Shown here: positions 25,490-34,921 of the stretch, piece after piece
How the letters are laid out: the number at the start of each line of letters is the position of its first letter
Numbering within the stretch: the stretch's first letter is position 1
From: Phycisphaerae bacterium
GTDB lineage: Bacteria; Planctomycetota; Phycisphaerae; Phycisphaerales; Phycisphaeraceae
Assembly: GCA_030425705.1 (NCBI GenBank)
Contig: JAUHZU010000008.1
Coordinates: 109,972-173,971 of the forward strand
Direction of reading: 5' to 3'
Length of the DNA: 64,000 nucleotides
Notes under the pieces: model-generated
What the model saw: only the letters and a program-made list of their open reading frames with translations
Told to the model about the DNA's origin: nothing
The model's database searches: none
Position numbers and translations under genes: made by a program

Positions 25490-27433
25490 TTACCGCTCGG
25501 CGCTGCGCCCGCCGACCGCCTCGGCCTCGCGGATCGCGTTGATGACCTGCTCGGCGGTGTAGGTGTCGGCCTTGAAGACGATCTCGCCGTTCGGGGCCAT
25601 CACCACCAGCAGCGGGATCGTGTTCCGCTGCATCTCCTGCAGCAGCGCGTTGCCGTCAACGTTCGCGCTGCTGGTGATGTCCACCTTGATTGGGGTGACC
25701 CCGGAGCGGGCCAGCTCGGTCGAGACCGGCTCGGGGTTCAGCACCGCCTTCTCCAGTGTCTTGCAGTTCAGGCACCACTCGGCGGTGAAGTCGATCACCA
25801 CGACGTTGCCCTTATCCAGCTCGGCCTGCAACGCGGCCGGCGAGTAGTAAACCCAGTGGATCGTGTGGTCCGGCCGGCTCATCGCGTAGCCCGTCACGCC
25901 GCCCAGCAGGATCGCCAGGACCCCCACGATGGAGAAGACCGCCCGCTTGGTCGACGACGAGCCCAGAGTGTTGATCTTGTAGATCAGCCAGCCCCCCGCC
26001 GCGAGGATGCACGCCCCGACCGCCCACCAGTAGACGCGCGACGCGGCCTGTGTGCCGTCGCTGGTCAGCCCGACCACGGCGTTGCCGATGAAGAACACCG
26101 CCGCCCCGAGCATCAGGATGCCCATGACCTGCTTGAGCAGCTCGCTGCCCGGCCCGGTCTTGGGCACGCGGTCCACCAGCTTCGGGAACGCGGCGAGCAC
26201 CAGGTACGGCCCGCCCATGCCCAGCCCGACGGCGGCGAACACCGCGAGCGTGATCGCCGAGGAGTCCAGCTTGGTCGACGCCGCGACCGCGGCCCCCATG
26301 AACGGCGCGGTGCAGGGCGTGGCGAGCACGGCCGTCATCACCCCGAAGCCGAACGACCCGTGCACGCTGTCGTGCTTGGGGTTGATGCGGTAGACCCACT
26401 GCGGCAGCCCGACGGTGAACAGCCCGCACATGCCGACGGCCATGACCGCGATGATGATGCCGATGCCCAGGGTAAACAGCGGCTGCTGGAAGAGCTGGTT
26501 GACCGCGTTGAAGTTCTTGACGAAGGCGATGGCGGCGCCGATCGCCAGCCAGAACGACACGACGCCGGCAAACATCACCACGCCCAGGAACATCGTCTTG
26601 CCCCGGTCCCCGCCGGACTTGGACAGCGACATGATCTTGATCGGGATGACCGGCAGGACGCAGGGGGTGAAGTTCAGCAGCAGGCCGCCGAAGATCGCCG
26701 CGAGGAATAGCACCGCCAGCGGGACGATGCCGCCGGAGCTCAGGTCGATCTCGAAGAAGTAGAGGTCCAGCACCAGCCCCTCGTCCTCCGCGCCGCCCGC
26801 CCCGGCCTCAGCGGCCTCGGCAAGGCCGATCCCCTGAGCGAGGTCCGGCCAGACCGATGCATCGAAGCCAGCGAAGGCCCCCGTGCTCGCACGGTTCTCG
26901 GGCGCGGCCGCGTCGGCGGCAACGACCTCGATCGTCGGTGTGAGATTGATGGTCTTGGGCGCGAGACAGAAGCTGCTGCACACCTGGAAGTGAACCGCCA
27001 CGGGCAGGGCCTGCTCGCCCGGCTCGGCGTCGGGGTCGATGACGACGGGGATATAGAACCGCTGCACCCCCTGGTAGGCCGGCTGCGGCTCGCCCATCGC
27101 GTTGATGATCATCTCGGGGTCGGGCCACTGCACCGCGCCGACGCGCATCGGCAGGTCCGTGCCGTCGGGTGTGATGCTGGTGGCGATCTCGATCCCGGTG
27201 TGCTGCTCCGCCCGCGGGTAGAAGTGCCAGTGCTTGCCCTCTTCGTCGGGGATGTCCGTGACCGTCGCGACCACGGCGATGATGACCTGGTCGCCGGGCC
27301 GGGCCTGGTCCTGCGAGAGCTCGACCGACCAGGTGACGGGGTCTTCCTGGAACTGGGCCGACGCGGGCAAAGCGACGAGCCCCAGCAGGGTCAGGAGCAC
27401 GACACAGGCGAGCGGGAGTCGTTGGTGGGTCAC
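25490..27433 (-). CDS. dsbD: Thiol:disulfide interchange protein DsbD
   Basis: DsbD carries electrons from cytoplasmic thioredoxin across the inner membrane to periplasmic thiol proteins. The 647-residue protein has a signal peptide (to about residue 26). A periplasmic alpha domain follows with its cysteine pair in FQVCSSFC. The membrane core has FTPCVLPVIPIK and LATPCTAPFMG, the two transmembrane cysteines. A C-terminal thioredoxin-like domain has FTAEWCLNCKTLE, with CLNC in place of CVAC. All six redox cysteines are present, so the protein looks functional. An Ala/Glu-rich linker of about 30 residues precedes the first helix. It is divergent from fliM. Confidence 0.95.
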   Translation of the reverse strand: MTHQRLPLACVVLLTLLGLVALPASAQFQEDPVTWSVELSQDQARPGDQVIIAVVATVTDIPDEEGKHWHFYPRAEQHTGIEIATSITPDGTDLPMRVGAVQWPDPEMIINAMGEPQPAYQGVQRFYIPVVIDPDAEPGEQALPVAVHFQVCSSFCLAPKTINLTPTIEVVAADAAAPENRASTGAFAGFDASVWPDLAQGIGLAEAAEAGAGGAEDEGLVLDLYFFEIDLSSGGIVPLAVLFLAAIFGGLLLNFTPCVLPVIPIKIMSLSKSGGDRGKTMFLGVVMFAGVVSFWLAIGAAIAFVKNFNAVNQLFQQPLFTLGIGIIIAVMAVGMCGLFTVGLPQWVYRINPKHDSVHGSFGFGVMTAVLATPCTAPFMGAAVAASTKLDSSAITLAVFAAVGLGMGGPYLVLAAFPKLVDRVPKTGPGSELLKQVMGILMLGAAVFFIGNAVVGLTSDGTQAASRVYWWAVGACILAAGGWLIYKINTLGSSSTKRAVFSIVGVLAILLGGVTGYAMSRPDHTIHWVYYSPAALQAELDKGNVVVIDFTAEWCLNCKTLEKAVLNPEPVSTELARSGVTPIKVDITSSANVDGNALLQEMQRNTIPLLVVMAPNGEIVFKADTYTAEQVINAIREAEAVGGRSAER

Positions 27434-27661
27434 GGGTGGGCTCGGGCTGGGGGCGGGGTCGGGCGGGGCTTGGTCTAACGATGCGGGCGGGCACGGGGTT
27501 CACCGCCTACCCGGAAAAGCGGTTTCGGCGGCGTTCTATTCCTGACGGGGCCTATCGATGCGCTGACTGGCCCCTGCCTGCGGGGCCGCTGCGGCATTTT
27601 AGCCGACGCGGCCGCTCCACTGCGTCCGTTCTACGGGCTTTGCAGGCCGCCCAGCGACATG

Positions 27662-27669
27662 GCCGATAA
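27662..27669 (+). promoter_or_regulatory. Possible sigma-28 -10 element before fliM
   Basis: GCCGATAA is an exact match to the flagellar sigma-28 -10 consensus and lies 32 bp before the fliM start codon. No TAAA-type -35 box is found 11-15 bp upstream, so the call is weak. Confidence 0.3.
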
Positions 27670-27701
27670 CCCTAGAGACCCGATCGCCCGGAGCGAGCCC
27701 G

Positions 27702-28724
27702 ATGTCTGATGTGCTGGACCAGAACGAAGTCGACGCCCTCCTCGCGGCCGTGGAATCCGACCCCGGCGGGCCCGGCGGGTCGCAGCAGCCCCGGGTCTTC
27801 ACCCTCGACCGTCGGCCGCTCGCCGATGAGGTCGAGATCCGCGACTACGACTTCAAGCGGCCCGAGCGGGTCTCCAAGGACCAGATGCGGGCCCTGGAAA
27901 CCCTCCACGAGTCCTTTAGCCGGAACTTCGGCGCGGCCCTCTCCGGCTTCCTGCGGACGATCATGGAGGTCAAGGTCGCCAACATCGAGCAGATGACCTT
28001 CAGCGAGTTCACCCACTCGCTGCCCAACCCCACCTGCTTCAACCTGATCACCTGCGACCCGCTGGAGGGCTCGGTCTGTATGGAGATCAGCCCGCTGATC
28101 ATCTACCCGGTCATCGACCGGCTGCTGGGCGGCTCGAACGCGGACCTGTTCATCCCCCAGCGCCCCCTCACCGCCATCGAGATGCGGCTGGTCAGCAAGA
28201 TCATCGACCGCGCGATGTCGTCCATGAAGGAGTCCTGGGCCAACGTCCTGGACATCCGCTTCCAACTCAGCGAGACCGAGTCGAACCCTGCGCTGGTGCA
28301 GATCGTCCCGCCCAACGAGGTCGTCGTCGTCGTCGGCTTCGAGATGAAGATGGGCGGACGGGCCGGCACAATGTCGCTGTGCATCCCGTACAACGTGATC
28401 GAGCCGGTGATCGAGAAGCTCAGCAACCAGACCTGGGCGGCGTACAAGCGCTCGACCAAGGACCGCGTCCTCCGCGGCCGGCTGACCGGGCACCTCGATT
28501 CCGCGAAGCTCCGGGTCTCCTCGGTCCTCGCGGACACGACCATCCGCGTCTCGGACCTCCGCAACCTCGAAGTCGGCGACGTCATCCTTACCGAGAAGCC
28601 CGCCAACGCCCCGCTCACCCTGCAGGTCGAGGGCAAGCGCAAGTTCATCGGCCAACTCGGCCAGTACAAGGGCAACCGCGTCTTCAAGGTCCAACGCACG
28701 ATCAACCCCAAGGACCGGGTGTAG
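27702..28724 (+). CDS. fliM: Flagellar motor switch protein FliM
   Basis: FliM forms the middle ring of the flagellar C-ring and binds phosphorylated CheY to switch rotation. The 340-residue protein starts with the CheY-binding peptide LDQNEVDALLAA. A middle CheC-like domain (about 55-240) follows with ISPLIIYPVIDRLLGG. The C-terminal FliN-like domain (about 255-335) contains LRVSSVLADTTIRVSDLRNLEVGDVI. It is isolated: no fliN, fliL or other flagellar genes lie next to it, with dsbD on one side and a pectate lyase gene on the other. The organism should be motile at some stage if the remaining genes exist elsewhere. Confidence 0.95.
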   Translation: MSDVLDQNEVDALLAAVESDPGGPGGSQQPRVFTLDRRPLADEVEIRDYDFKRPERVSKDQMRALETLHESFSRNFGAALSGFLRTIMEVKVANIEQMTFSEFTHSLPNPTCFNLITCDPLEGSVCMEISPLIIYPVIDRLLGGSNADLFIPQRPLTAIEMRLVSKIIDRAMSSMKESWANVLDIRFQLSETESNPALVQIVPPNEVVVVVGFEMKMGGRAGTMSLCIPYNVIEPVIEKLSNQTWAAYKRSTKDRVLRGRLTGHLDSAKLRVSSVLADTTIRVSDLRNLEVGDVILTEKPANAPLTLQVEGKRKFIGQLGQYKGNRVFKVQRTINPKDRV

Positions 28725-28775
28725 GTCCGAGGGTTGGGGATTTGGGGTTGGCCACAACCGGGCTATCGCTAAAAG

Positions 28776-30194
28776 CTAATCAGTACGCCGCGTCGCTTCG
28801 AGGTAGTCCGCGAGGTCGGTCATCCGGCGGATGTACTCGGCCATATCGATGACCCGTTCGGCGTGGCCGGCGAATCGCATCGGGCCTTCGGAGAGCCAGG
28901 GGCCGTAAGAGGCCTGGGCGTCGATGGCGTCGCGGGCGCGCGTCTGCAGGGCGTTGATGGAGCGTCGGCCGCTACGTGGGCCCTCGCCCCGACGCGCGGC
29001 GCGGTAGAGACGTTCGATCTCGTCCAGCTTGTCGCCGACGGTGAAGGAATAGTGCGTCGGCACGTCGTCGGCGTCGTAGGTCAGCTCGTAGTCGCGGGTC
29101 ATGTAGAGCGGGCGGTTGGTCTGCATCTCGTAGAACCGAGCGAGCCGGCCGTCGGGCAGGCGGGATGCTTTCAGGTACTCGAGCGCGGGGCCGACGGCAT
29201 CGAGGTACCTGCGTTCGCCGGTGCGGTGGTAGGTGTCGAGGAGGGTGAGCATGACCGTCTGCGACTCGCCGCCGGTGACGGCCGGGGGCTCGAACCGGCG
29301 TGCCCAGCACGGGTGCATGTCGTAGTCGTACTGCTGGGCCCAGGCCGGCTGGGGGTCGGGGAGCTGCGCGAGCAGGAGGAAGTCCGCCGCCGCCATCGCC
29401 GCATCGCGGAAGCGCGGGCTGTCGTAGGTCTCCCCGGCCTCGAACATCACGTCGATCGTGTCGAGCATCGCGCCGTCGTTGAGCGTGTAGAACCGCCAGA
29501 ACCGGTTGTGCCCGGTGTACTCCCGCGACCACGCCTCGGGGAACGATGCTTCAAGCACCGGCGGATCGGCCAGCTCGGCGTCGTGGTCGAAGATCTGCGG
29601 CCAGCCGCCGCTGGGGTACTGCGCCTGGATAATGTTGGCTAGCGCGTACTCCACGGCTTCGTGGATCGGCTCGTCCTCAAATCCAAGCGCCGCGTCCAGC
29701 CGCATCAGCAGGCGCAGGGCCGACTGCGTCTGGTTGTCGTCGAACGAGCTGGTGTTGCGGGCCCGCCGGTCACGGCGTTCGTCGCCCGTGCGGTAGCGGA
29801 AGCCCGCGCGGTCGGCCGGGTCCAGCTCGACCTTCGCCCCCCACCCGCCGGACTGCATCTGCCCGCGCAGGAGCACCCGCCCCGCGGCAAGCGCCAGGTC
29901 CAGGTAGTACCGCTCGCCCGTGGCCTCGTAGCACCGCAGGTACATCAGCCCCACCGCCGGCGTCCCCGGCGGCTGGACCCACACCGTCGTCTCGCCGACC
30001 TCCCCTTCGCCCTCACGCTTGCTCAGGTCCGCCGCGTACGCCCAGACGTACCCGCCCTCGACCGCGACGTGCGTATCGTGGTACTCCGCCGCACGGCGCA
30101 TCGCTTCGGCCGCGTCTTCGCGCAGCCCCGCGAAGCCCGGCAGACACACGGCGATCCCCAGCACCCCGGCAGAGAAGTATCGTGTCAACGACAT
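28776..30194 (-). CDS. Secreted pectate lyase, PL10-like
   Basis: The 472-residue protein begins at 30194 with a signal peptide (MSLTRYFSAGVLGIAVCLPG). The mature part is an alpha/alpha toroid with repeated helices and the hallmark stretch QAQYPSGGWPQIFDHDAEL, where PL10 enzymes carry the GGWPQ motif. Further matches are a Trp-rich GGWGAKVELDP segment and AFRYRTGDER-like basic residues. PL10 enzymes split polygalacturonate by beta-elimination. A dozen acidic and Arg positions fit, but the catalytic arginine was not placed with certainty. It may help use algal or plant polysaccharide. It is convergent with fliM, 51 bp away, with no strong terminator between. Confidence 0.82.
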   Translation of the reverse strand: MSLTRYFSAGVLGIAVCLPGFAGLREDAAEAMRRAAEYHDTHVAVEGGYVWAYAADLSKREGEGEVGETTVWVQPPGTPAVGLMYLRCYEATGERYYLDLALAAGRVLLRGQMQSGGWGAKVELDPADRAGFRYRTGDERRDRRARNTSSFDDNQTQSALRLLMRLDAALGFEDEPIHEAVEYALANIIQAQYPSGGWPQIFDHDAELADPPVLEASFPEAWSREYTGHNRFWRFYTLNDGAMLDTIDVMFEAGETYDSPRFRDAAMAAADFLLLAQLPDPQPAWAQQYDYDMHPCWARRFEPPAVTGGESQTVMLTLLDTYHRTGERRYLDAVGPALEYLKASRLPDGRLARFYEMQTNRPLYMTRDYELTYDADDVPTHYSFTVGDKLDEIERLYRAARRGEGPRSGRRSINALQTRARDAIDAQASYGPWLSEGPMRFAGHAERVIDMAEYIRRMTDLADYLEATRRTD

Positions 30195-30238
30195 AGCCAA
30201 CCTCCGTTGCGATGACCAGATCCCGGCCACATTCTAAA

Positions 30239-30715
30239 TCAACCGGCGGGTTTGTCCGGCGGCTCGGCATCCCACCCGCCCGGCGGGCGCGACATCTTCA
30301 GGTGCGTAGCGCGGAACCCCAGCCGGTCGTAGAGCCGGCGGGCCGGGTTGGTGACCAGGACCTGCAGCTCGACATGCAGGCCCTGCGTGTCGCCGAACGC
30401 CTGGACATCACGGATGATCTGCTCCCCCAGGCCCTGGCTACGGAACGCGGGGAGCAGACCGACTTCGTGCAGGAACAGCCAGTCGGATTCGGCCGCCAGT
30501 TCGAGCCAGCCCGCCGACTGATTGGCGACCTCGATCACGCGCCGCTTCGGGAAGCTCTTGTCGAAGAAGTACCGCGCGACCTGTTCGTCCCAGCCGAACA
30601 ACGGCTCGACGTAGGGGCGGAGCGCCTCCCGGCTCGCGGGCCACATCCAGGCCTCGTCCGCGTCGCGCACGTCCCGCAGCGTGTATCGCCCGTGCTCGGG
30701 GTGATCGGGGATCAT
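30239..30715 (-). CDS. GNAT-family N-acetyltransferase
   Basis: The 158-residue protein has the GNAT fold: HEVGLLPAFRSQGLGEQIIRDV contains the acetyl-CoA-binding R-x-x-G-x-G/A motif, and NPARRLYDRLGFRATHLKM is the usual end segment. The ATG at 30715 overlaps the stop codon of the upstream DHODH-like gene (ATGA overlap), so the two are translationally coupled. The acceptor substrate is unknown. Confidence 0.85.
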   Translation of the reverse strand: MIPDHPEHGRYTLRDVRDADEAWMWPASREALRPYVEPLFGWDEQVARYFFDKSFPKRRVIEVANQSAGWLELAAESDWLFLHEVGLLPAFRSQGLGEQIIRDVQAFGDTQGLHVELQVLVTNPARRLYDRLGFRATHLKMSRPPGGWDAEPPDKPAG

Positions 30716-31554
30716 GACGGAGACAAGCCCAGCCGCGTCTCCGAACGCTCGCGCAGGGGCGTGATCCCGGCCGTGCTGAACAGGTACTTCGGGTGAAACA
30801 GCTTCGTCGCGATAGCGATGTGTTTCACGCCCAGGTCGGCGTAGGCGTCGACATCGTCGGGGGTGTAGATGCCGCCGCCGCCGATGACGGTGAGCTCGTC
30901 CCAGTAGGGCTTGCGTTGCAGGTCCTGGATGCACTGGAGGGCGACGTGTTTCAGGGGCGTGCCGCTCATCCCGCCGCCGGGGTTGGGCAGGGTGTTGCAG
31001 CAGTGCAGCATTCTTACGCCTGCCGCATAGGCCTGCTCGACCATCGTGTCGTAGTTCACCGGCGGGACCTTCGCGATGATCGGCACACCGGTCGCCACCG
31101 CCCTCTCGAACAGGCCCTCGGGCCAGGCGATGTGGCCGACGTTGGGGCAGCTCATATTCATCTCGATGGCCAGCGGCTTGAGCGCCGCCGTCTTCTCGAG
31201 CAGCGCCCACCAGTCGTCCGGCGTGAAGCCGTGGATGCTGACAAGCTTGTCACTGACATCGACTTGGCCGGCTTCGGCTTTGCTGATGAGCCAGTCGATG
31301 CCGGGGTTGCGGAGGCCGATCTTGTTGACCCAGGCCCGCATCCGGCGGTAGTAGCGGACCGTGAGCAACACCCGCCAGGCGCGGTTGACCACCCCCCCGC
31401 GCCGGGCGGCGGTGAACGTGCCCAGCGTCGCCGTGCAGCCGGCCGGCTGGATGTAGTTGCCGAACGGGGCGCCCACGACCAGCGGGCGGATCGCCGCCGA
31501 CGGGCGGTCGGCCGACCGCGGCGGCGCTTCGGTTTTCGGCTGGGATTCGCTCAC
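30712..31554 (-). CDS. Dihydroorotate dehydrogenase-family flavoprotein
   Basis: This 280-residue TIM-barrel protein belongs to the DHODH family. It has IEMNMSCPNVG, where the cysteine is the class 1 catalytic base position; IIAKVPPVN with the conserved lysine; and VIGGGGIYTPDDVDAYADLG for FMN phosphate binding. LRNPGIDWL is also family-like. The start is taken as the GTG at 31554 because frames above it overlap the divergent comF gene. It is shorter than usual (about 310 residues), and the N-terminal FMN segment is diverged, so it may be a pyrimidine-degrading or otherwise specialised relative. pyrB is elsewhere in the window and not linked. Confidence 0.75.
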   Translation of the reverse strand: MSESQPKTEAPPRSADRPSAAIRPLVVGAPFGNYIQPAGCTATLGTFTAARRGGVVNRAWRVLLTVRYYRRMRAWVNKIGLRNPGIDWLISKAEAGQVDVSDKLVSIHGFTPDDWWALLEKTAALKPLAIEMNMSCPNVGHIAWPEGLFERAVATGVPIIAKVPPVNYDTMVEQAYAAGVRMLHCCNTLPNPGGGMSGTPLKHVALQCIQDLQRKPYWDELTVIGGGGIYTPDDVDAYADLGVKHIAIATKLFHPKYLFSTAGITPLRERSETRLGLSPS

Positions 31555-31575
31555 GCGGGGGAGTATAACGGTTGC

Positions 31576-32340
31576 ATGTCCATGGCCCTGCGCAACACGC
31601 TGCACCAACTCGGCCGCGTCACCCGCGCTACCGGGCAGCGCGCGGCGCGCGGGCTGGATACGGCCTGGCCCAGCGATGTCGCGGTTGCGCTGGACGCTAG
31701 CGACTGGCGGCCCGACGAGGACGACGACTACTGCCCGCGCTGCGGCGTCTCGGCCGGGCCGGGGTCGGTCACAGCCAACGGCTGCTCGTTCTGCCGGGGC
31801 AAGCGCCAGCCGTGGGACCGCGTGACCCGGCTGTCGGCCTACGCCGAGCCGATGGACGGCTGGGTCAAGGCGATGAAGTTCGGCGGGCAGTGGTCGTGGT
31901 CGCGGTGGATGGGCGGGCAACTCGCGGCGCGGGTCGGTGAACCTATTGACCCGGCGCGCGTCTTGGTCACGCCGGTGCCGATGCATTGGGCCCGGCGGTG
32001 GCGGCGGGGCTTCAACCAGGCCCACCTCATCGCCCTATCACTGGCGAAGCATCGCGGCTGGCGGTGCGCGCAGCTATTCCGGCGGACCCGGCACACCCAC
32101 CCGCAGACCGCGGTCGTCCACTCGGACCGGCAGGCGAACGTACGCGACTCGGTCGCGGCGCACCCGGTCGACCTCGACGGCTGGCAGGTGATCCTCGTCG
32201 ATGATGTGAAGACCACCGGCGCGACCGCCGGGCTGTGCTGCCGGCTGCTGCGGACACACGGGGCGCGCTCGATCCAGCTCGCCGTCGGCGCGGTGGCCGA
32301 CCCGTTGAGCGTCAAGGCGAAAACGCAGCGTGCGGATTAG
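31576..32340 (+). CDS. comF: ComF-family phosphoribosyltransferase-like protein
   Basis: ComF proteins are needed for DNA uptake in competent bacteria, probably acting with ComFA in the cytoplasm. The 254-residue protein has an N-terminal zinc ribbon (CPRCG, then CSFC) at about residues 52-75. The C-terminal phosphoribosyltransferase fold carries the PRPP loop VILVDDVKTTGATA and the TRHTHPQTAV segment. The start ATG at 31576 is divergent from the DHODH-like gene, leaving only 21 bp, so their promoters overlap. No other competence gene is nearby, although a ComJ-like cassette gene lies at 63.3 kb. Confidence 0.85.
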   Translation: MSMALRNTLHQLGRVTRATGQRAARGLDTAWPSDVAVALDASDWRPDEDDDYCPRCGVSAGPGSVTANGCSFCRGKRQPWDRVTRLSAYAEPMDGWVKAMKFGGQWSWSRWMGGQLAARVGEPIDPARVLVTPVPMHWARRWRRGFNQAHLIALSLAKHRGWRCAQLFRRTRHTHPQTAVVHSDRQANVRDSVAAHPVDLDGWQVILVDDVKTTGATAGLCCRLLRTHGARSIQLAVGAVADPLSVKAKTQRAD

Positions 32341-32395
32341 GCGACGCGGCCTTGCCAGGCAAGGGGCCATGCAAACACGCTCGGCTGGAGAGAAC

Positions 32396-34423
32396 CTACG
32401 CCCGCAGCTCCGCGCCGACCTGTGCCATGAGGGCCTGAACGACCGACGCGACTTGCGGGTCGACCTGGTCGTGGCGGAGGGTGCGTTCGGGGTCGCGGAA
32501 CTGCATGCGTAGGGTCACGCTCTTCTTGCCCTTGTCGACCTGTTTGCCGCGGTACGTGCCGACGAACTCGGTCGATTCGAGCAGGTCCGGCCGGGCCCCC
32601 GCCACCGCCGACGCAATTGCCTGCCAGGCAACCTGCTCCTCGACCACCACGGAGAGGTCCCGCTCGATAGCGGGGTATTTGGGCAGCGCCGCCGCGCTGT
32701 GGGTCGGCGGGTACAGCGACATGAACCCCTCGACACAGATCAGGGCCGAGGCGACCGGCGTCTGCAGCGCGAAGTGGTCGGTCAAACGAGACGCCAGCAA
32801 TCCGACGCTGCCCGCGGGCGAGCCATTGAGCTTGATCACCGCGGCGGCGGCATACCATGGGTCCTCGATCGGCTCGAAGGCCATGTTGGACACCGCCGAC
32901 TCGCCGCCGAGCACATGCACCAGCTCGGCGATCGTGCCCTTGAGTTCGGAGACCGCCTGCTGGGCATCCGCCGCGTCGCGGATCAGCGCGAGCTGGCGGC
33001 CCTCAGCGATTTTCCCGTCCCGCCGGCTCCAGCCCGACGCGAGTTCGAAGAGCTTCACGCCCGTGTTGCCGCCGTCCTGATTCAGCTTCCGGCAGGCGAG
33101 CAGGCTCGGCAGGACGGCCGGCCGCAGCGTGTTGTCCTGGCGGCGCATCTCGGCGTTGAGCGACGCGGGCTCGCCGGTCACGTAGAACGGCTCCGCATCG
33201 TCGAGCGCCATGAGCGAGGGCGTGACCGTCTCGTGGTAGCCATGCGCCACCAGCACCTCGGTCATCGCGCGGCGGGCTTGCACGCTCGGCTGCGGGTGGT
33301 GGGCGACGATATCGATGGTGTGTTTCAGCGGGATATTGTCCAGCCCATGCTGGCGTGCGACTTCCTCGATCAGGTCCACCTCGCGCAGCAGGTCCAGCCG
33401 GTAGCTCGGGACGGTCGCGGTCAGCGTGTCGCCGGCAACGTGTGTTTCGATGCCTAGTGCGTTGAGGTGCGCGGCCTGCGCCTCGGCCGGCAGGTCCACA
33501 CCGAGCAGCGCCGCAGTCCGCTGCGGCCACAGCTCGATCGTGCGCAGCGGGCCCGGCTCGTCGCCGACCCGGATCACGCCTTCGGCCAGCGTCCCGCCCG
33601 CGACCTGCAGGATCAGCTCGCACGCCCGCCGGCTCGCCGCGTCCACCCCGCGCGGGTCGACCCCACGCTCGAAGCGGAAGCTCGAGTCGCTGCTCAGCTT
33701 GAGCTGCCGGCTGGTGCGACGCACGCTCAACGCTTCAAAGTCCGCCGACTCGATCAGCAGGTCCGTCGTGGTTTCCACGACCTCCGAGTCCTTGCCGCCC
33801 ATCACCCCGGCAACCGCGACGGGCTCGTTGTCGTCGGCGATGACCAGCATGTGCGGGCGGAGCTTGTGCTTCGTGCCGTCGATCGCGGTGAACGGCTCGC
33901 CGTCGGTCGCGCAGCGCACGTGCACACCCCGGCCCGCCAGCTTGCCCAGGTCGAAGGCGTGCAGCGGCTGGCCGAGTTCGAGCAGGACGTAGTTGGTCAC
34001 GTCGACGACGTTGTTGACGCTCCGCCCACCGACCGCCTCGATCGCCTCGCGCAGCCAGTCCGGGCTCGGGCCGACCTGGACGCCGGTGATCACCCGGGCC
34101 GTGTACGCCGGGCACAACGCCGGCTCCGCCACACGCACCGATGCCAGCGACGCAACCGCCGCGCCCCCGGCTTCGGGCAGTCCACAGGCCGGCGGCCGCA
34201 GCGACCGACCGCCGCGCGCGGCGATCTCCCGGGCCACCCCGACGTGGCTGAGCACGTCCGGCCGGTTGCTGGTCACCTCAACATCCAGCATCAGGTCCGC
34301 CCCGCCCAAGACCGGCTCGCGGCCCTCGACCGGGAAGCCCGCGTCTGTGAGCAGGTGCTCGGCCTCGTCGGCGTCGATCGGGCGGTCCAGGTAGGTATTG
34401 AGCCACTTCAGACTGGTCTTCAT
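32396..34423 (-). CDS. pheT: Phenylalanyl-tRNA synthetase beta subunit, short form without the tRNA-binding OB domain
   Basis: PheT pairs with PheS to charge tRNA-Phe. This form has 675 residues against about 800 in E. coli. After the N-terminal MKTSLKWLNTYLDRPIDADEAE the chain goes from GFPVEGREPV almost directly to DVEVTSNRPDVLSHVGVARE. This omits the roughly 110-residue EMAP/Trbp-like OB fold normally inserted near residue 40. The B5 domain, the core with the editing region and the C-terminal FDX-ACB anticodon-binding domain (LPKYPAIERDLSVVVEE) are present. The start at 34423 is clear. pheS is not in the window. Confidence 0.93.
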   Translation of the reverse strand: MKTSLKWLNTYLDRPIDADEAEHLLTDAGFPVEGREPVLGGADLMLDVEVTSNRPDVLSHVGVAREIAARGGRSLRPPACGLPEAGGAAVASLASVRVAEPALCPAYTARVITGVQVGPSPDWLREAIEAVGGRSVNNVVDVTNYVLLELGQPLHAFDLGKLAGRGVHVRCATDGEPFTAIDGTKHKLRPHMLVIADDNEPVAVAGVMGGKDSEVVETTTDLLIESADFEALSVRRTSRQLKLSSDSSFRFERGVDPRGVDAASRRACELILQVAGGTLAEGVIRVGDEPGPLRTIELWPQRTAALLGVDLPAEAQAAHLNALGIETHVAGDTLTATVPSYRLDLLREVDLIEEVARQHGLDNIPLKHTIDIVAHHPQPSVQARRAMTEVLVAHGYHETVTPSLMALDDAEPFYVTGEPASLNAEMRRQDNTLRPAVLPSLLACRKLNQDGGNTGVKLFELASGWSRRDGKIAEGRQLALIRDAADAQQAVSELKGTIAELVHVLGGESAVSNMAFEPIEDPWYAAAAVIKLNGSPAGSVGLLASRLTDHFALQTPVASALICVEGFMSLYPPTHSAAALPKYPAIERDLSVVVEEQVAWQAIASAVAGARPDLLESTEFVGTYRGKQVDKGKKSVTLRMQFRDPERTLRHDQVDPQVASVVQALMAQVGAELRA

Positions 34424-34620
34424 GCCGCACAGGGTACCCCCCCCGCCCCGCCCGGCAAGTCGCCAGAACCTGCCCGAACCCACCGGTCGCGGCCGAACGG
34501 CGGGCATCCCGGGCATTGCCTACCTACACCAGCCGGGTTATAATGCATGGCTCGGCCGGGCACGGATGTTCACCGGCCACTGCCCCTCACGCACGCCCCA
34601 CGGGACCCGGAGCCCCTCCC

Positions 34621-34845
34621 ATGATCGAAGCCCTCAAAGACGACCGTATCATCAACGAGCTCGGTGGCCGGTTCAAGTTCACCTCGCTGGTCCAGCACCG
34701 CGTGCGCGAGCTGATGGAAGGCGCCCGCCCGCTGGTCGAGCGTAACGGCCGGACCGACTTCGAGATCGCCGTCGCCGAGGTGGTCGAAGGCAAGATCACT
34801 CTCGACCTCGACCCCGAAGCCGACGAAGCCGAAGCCGAGGAATAG
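34621..34845 (+). CDS. rpoZ: DNA-directed RNA polymerase omega subunit
   Basis: The 74-residue protein has the RpoZ pattern: a short N-terminal strand, FKFTSLVQHRVRELMEGARPLV (family: F-x-L-x-x-x-x-x-x-R-A-x-x-L), an E-I-A-V-A-E-V helix and an acidic tail. Omega wraps the beta' C-terminus and aids assembly. The ATG at 34621 is chosen because upstream in-frame sequence is intergenic. It lies 76 bp before the coaC gene, a pairing common in bacteria. Confidence 0.85.
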   Translation: MIEALKDDRIINELGGRFKFTSLVQHRVRELMEGARPLVERNGRTDFEIAVAEVVEGKITLDLDPEADEAEAEE

Positions 34846-34921
34846 CCCGCCGGCGACCCCCGCCGCAAGACACCAACCCACCCGCAGCACCCGGCCGACC
34901 GGGTGCTGCTATGGTTAACCC

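Noticed and set aside
32350..32364. CCTTGCCAGGCAAGG palindrome between comF and pheT
   Set aside because: A perfect but short palindrome without a T-tract on either strand; too little to call a terminator.
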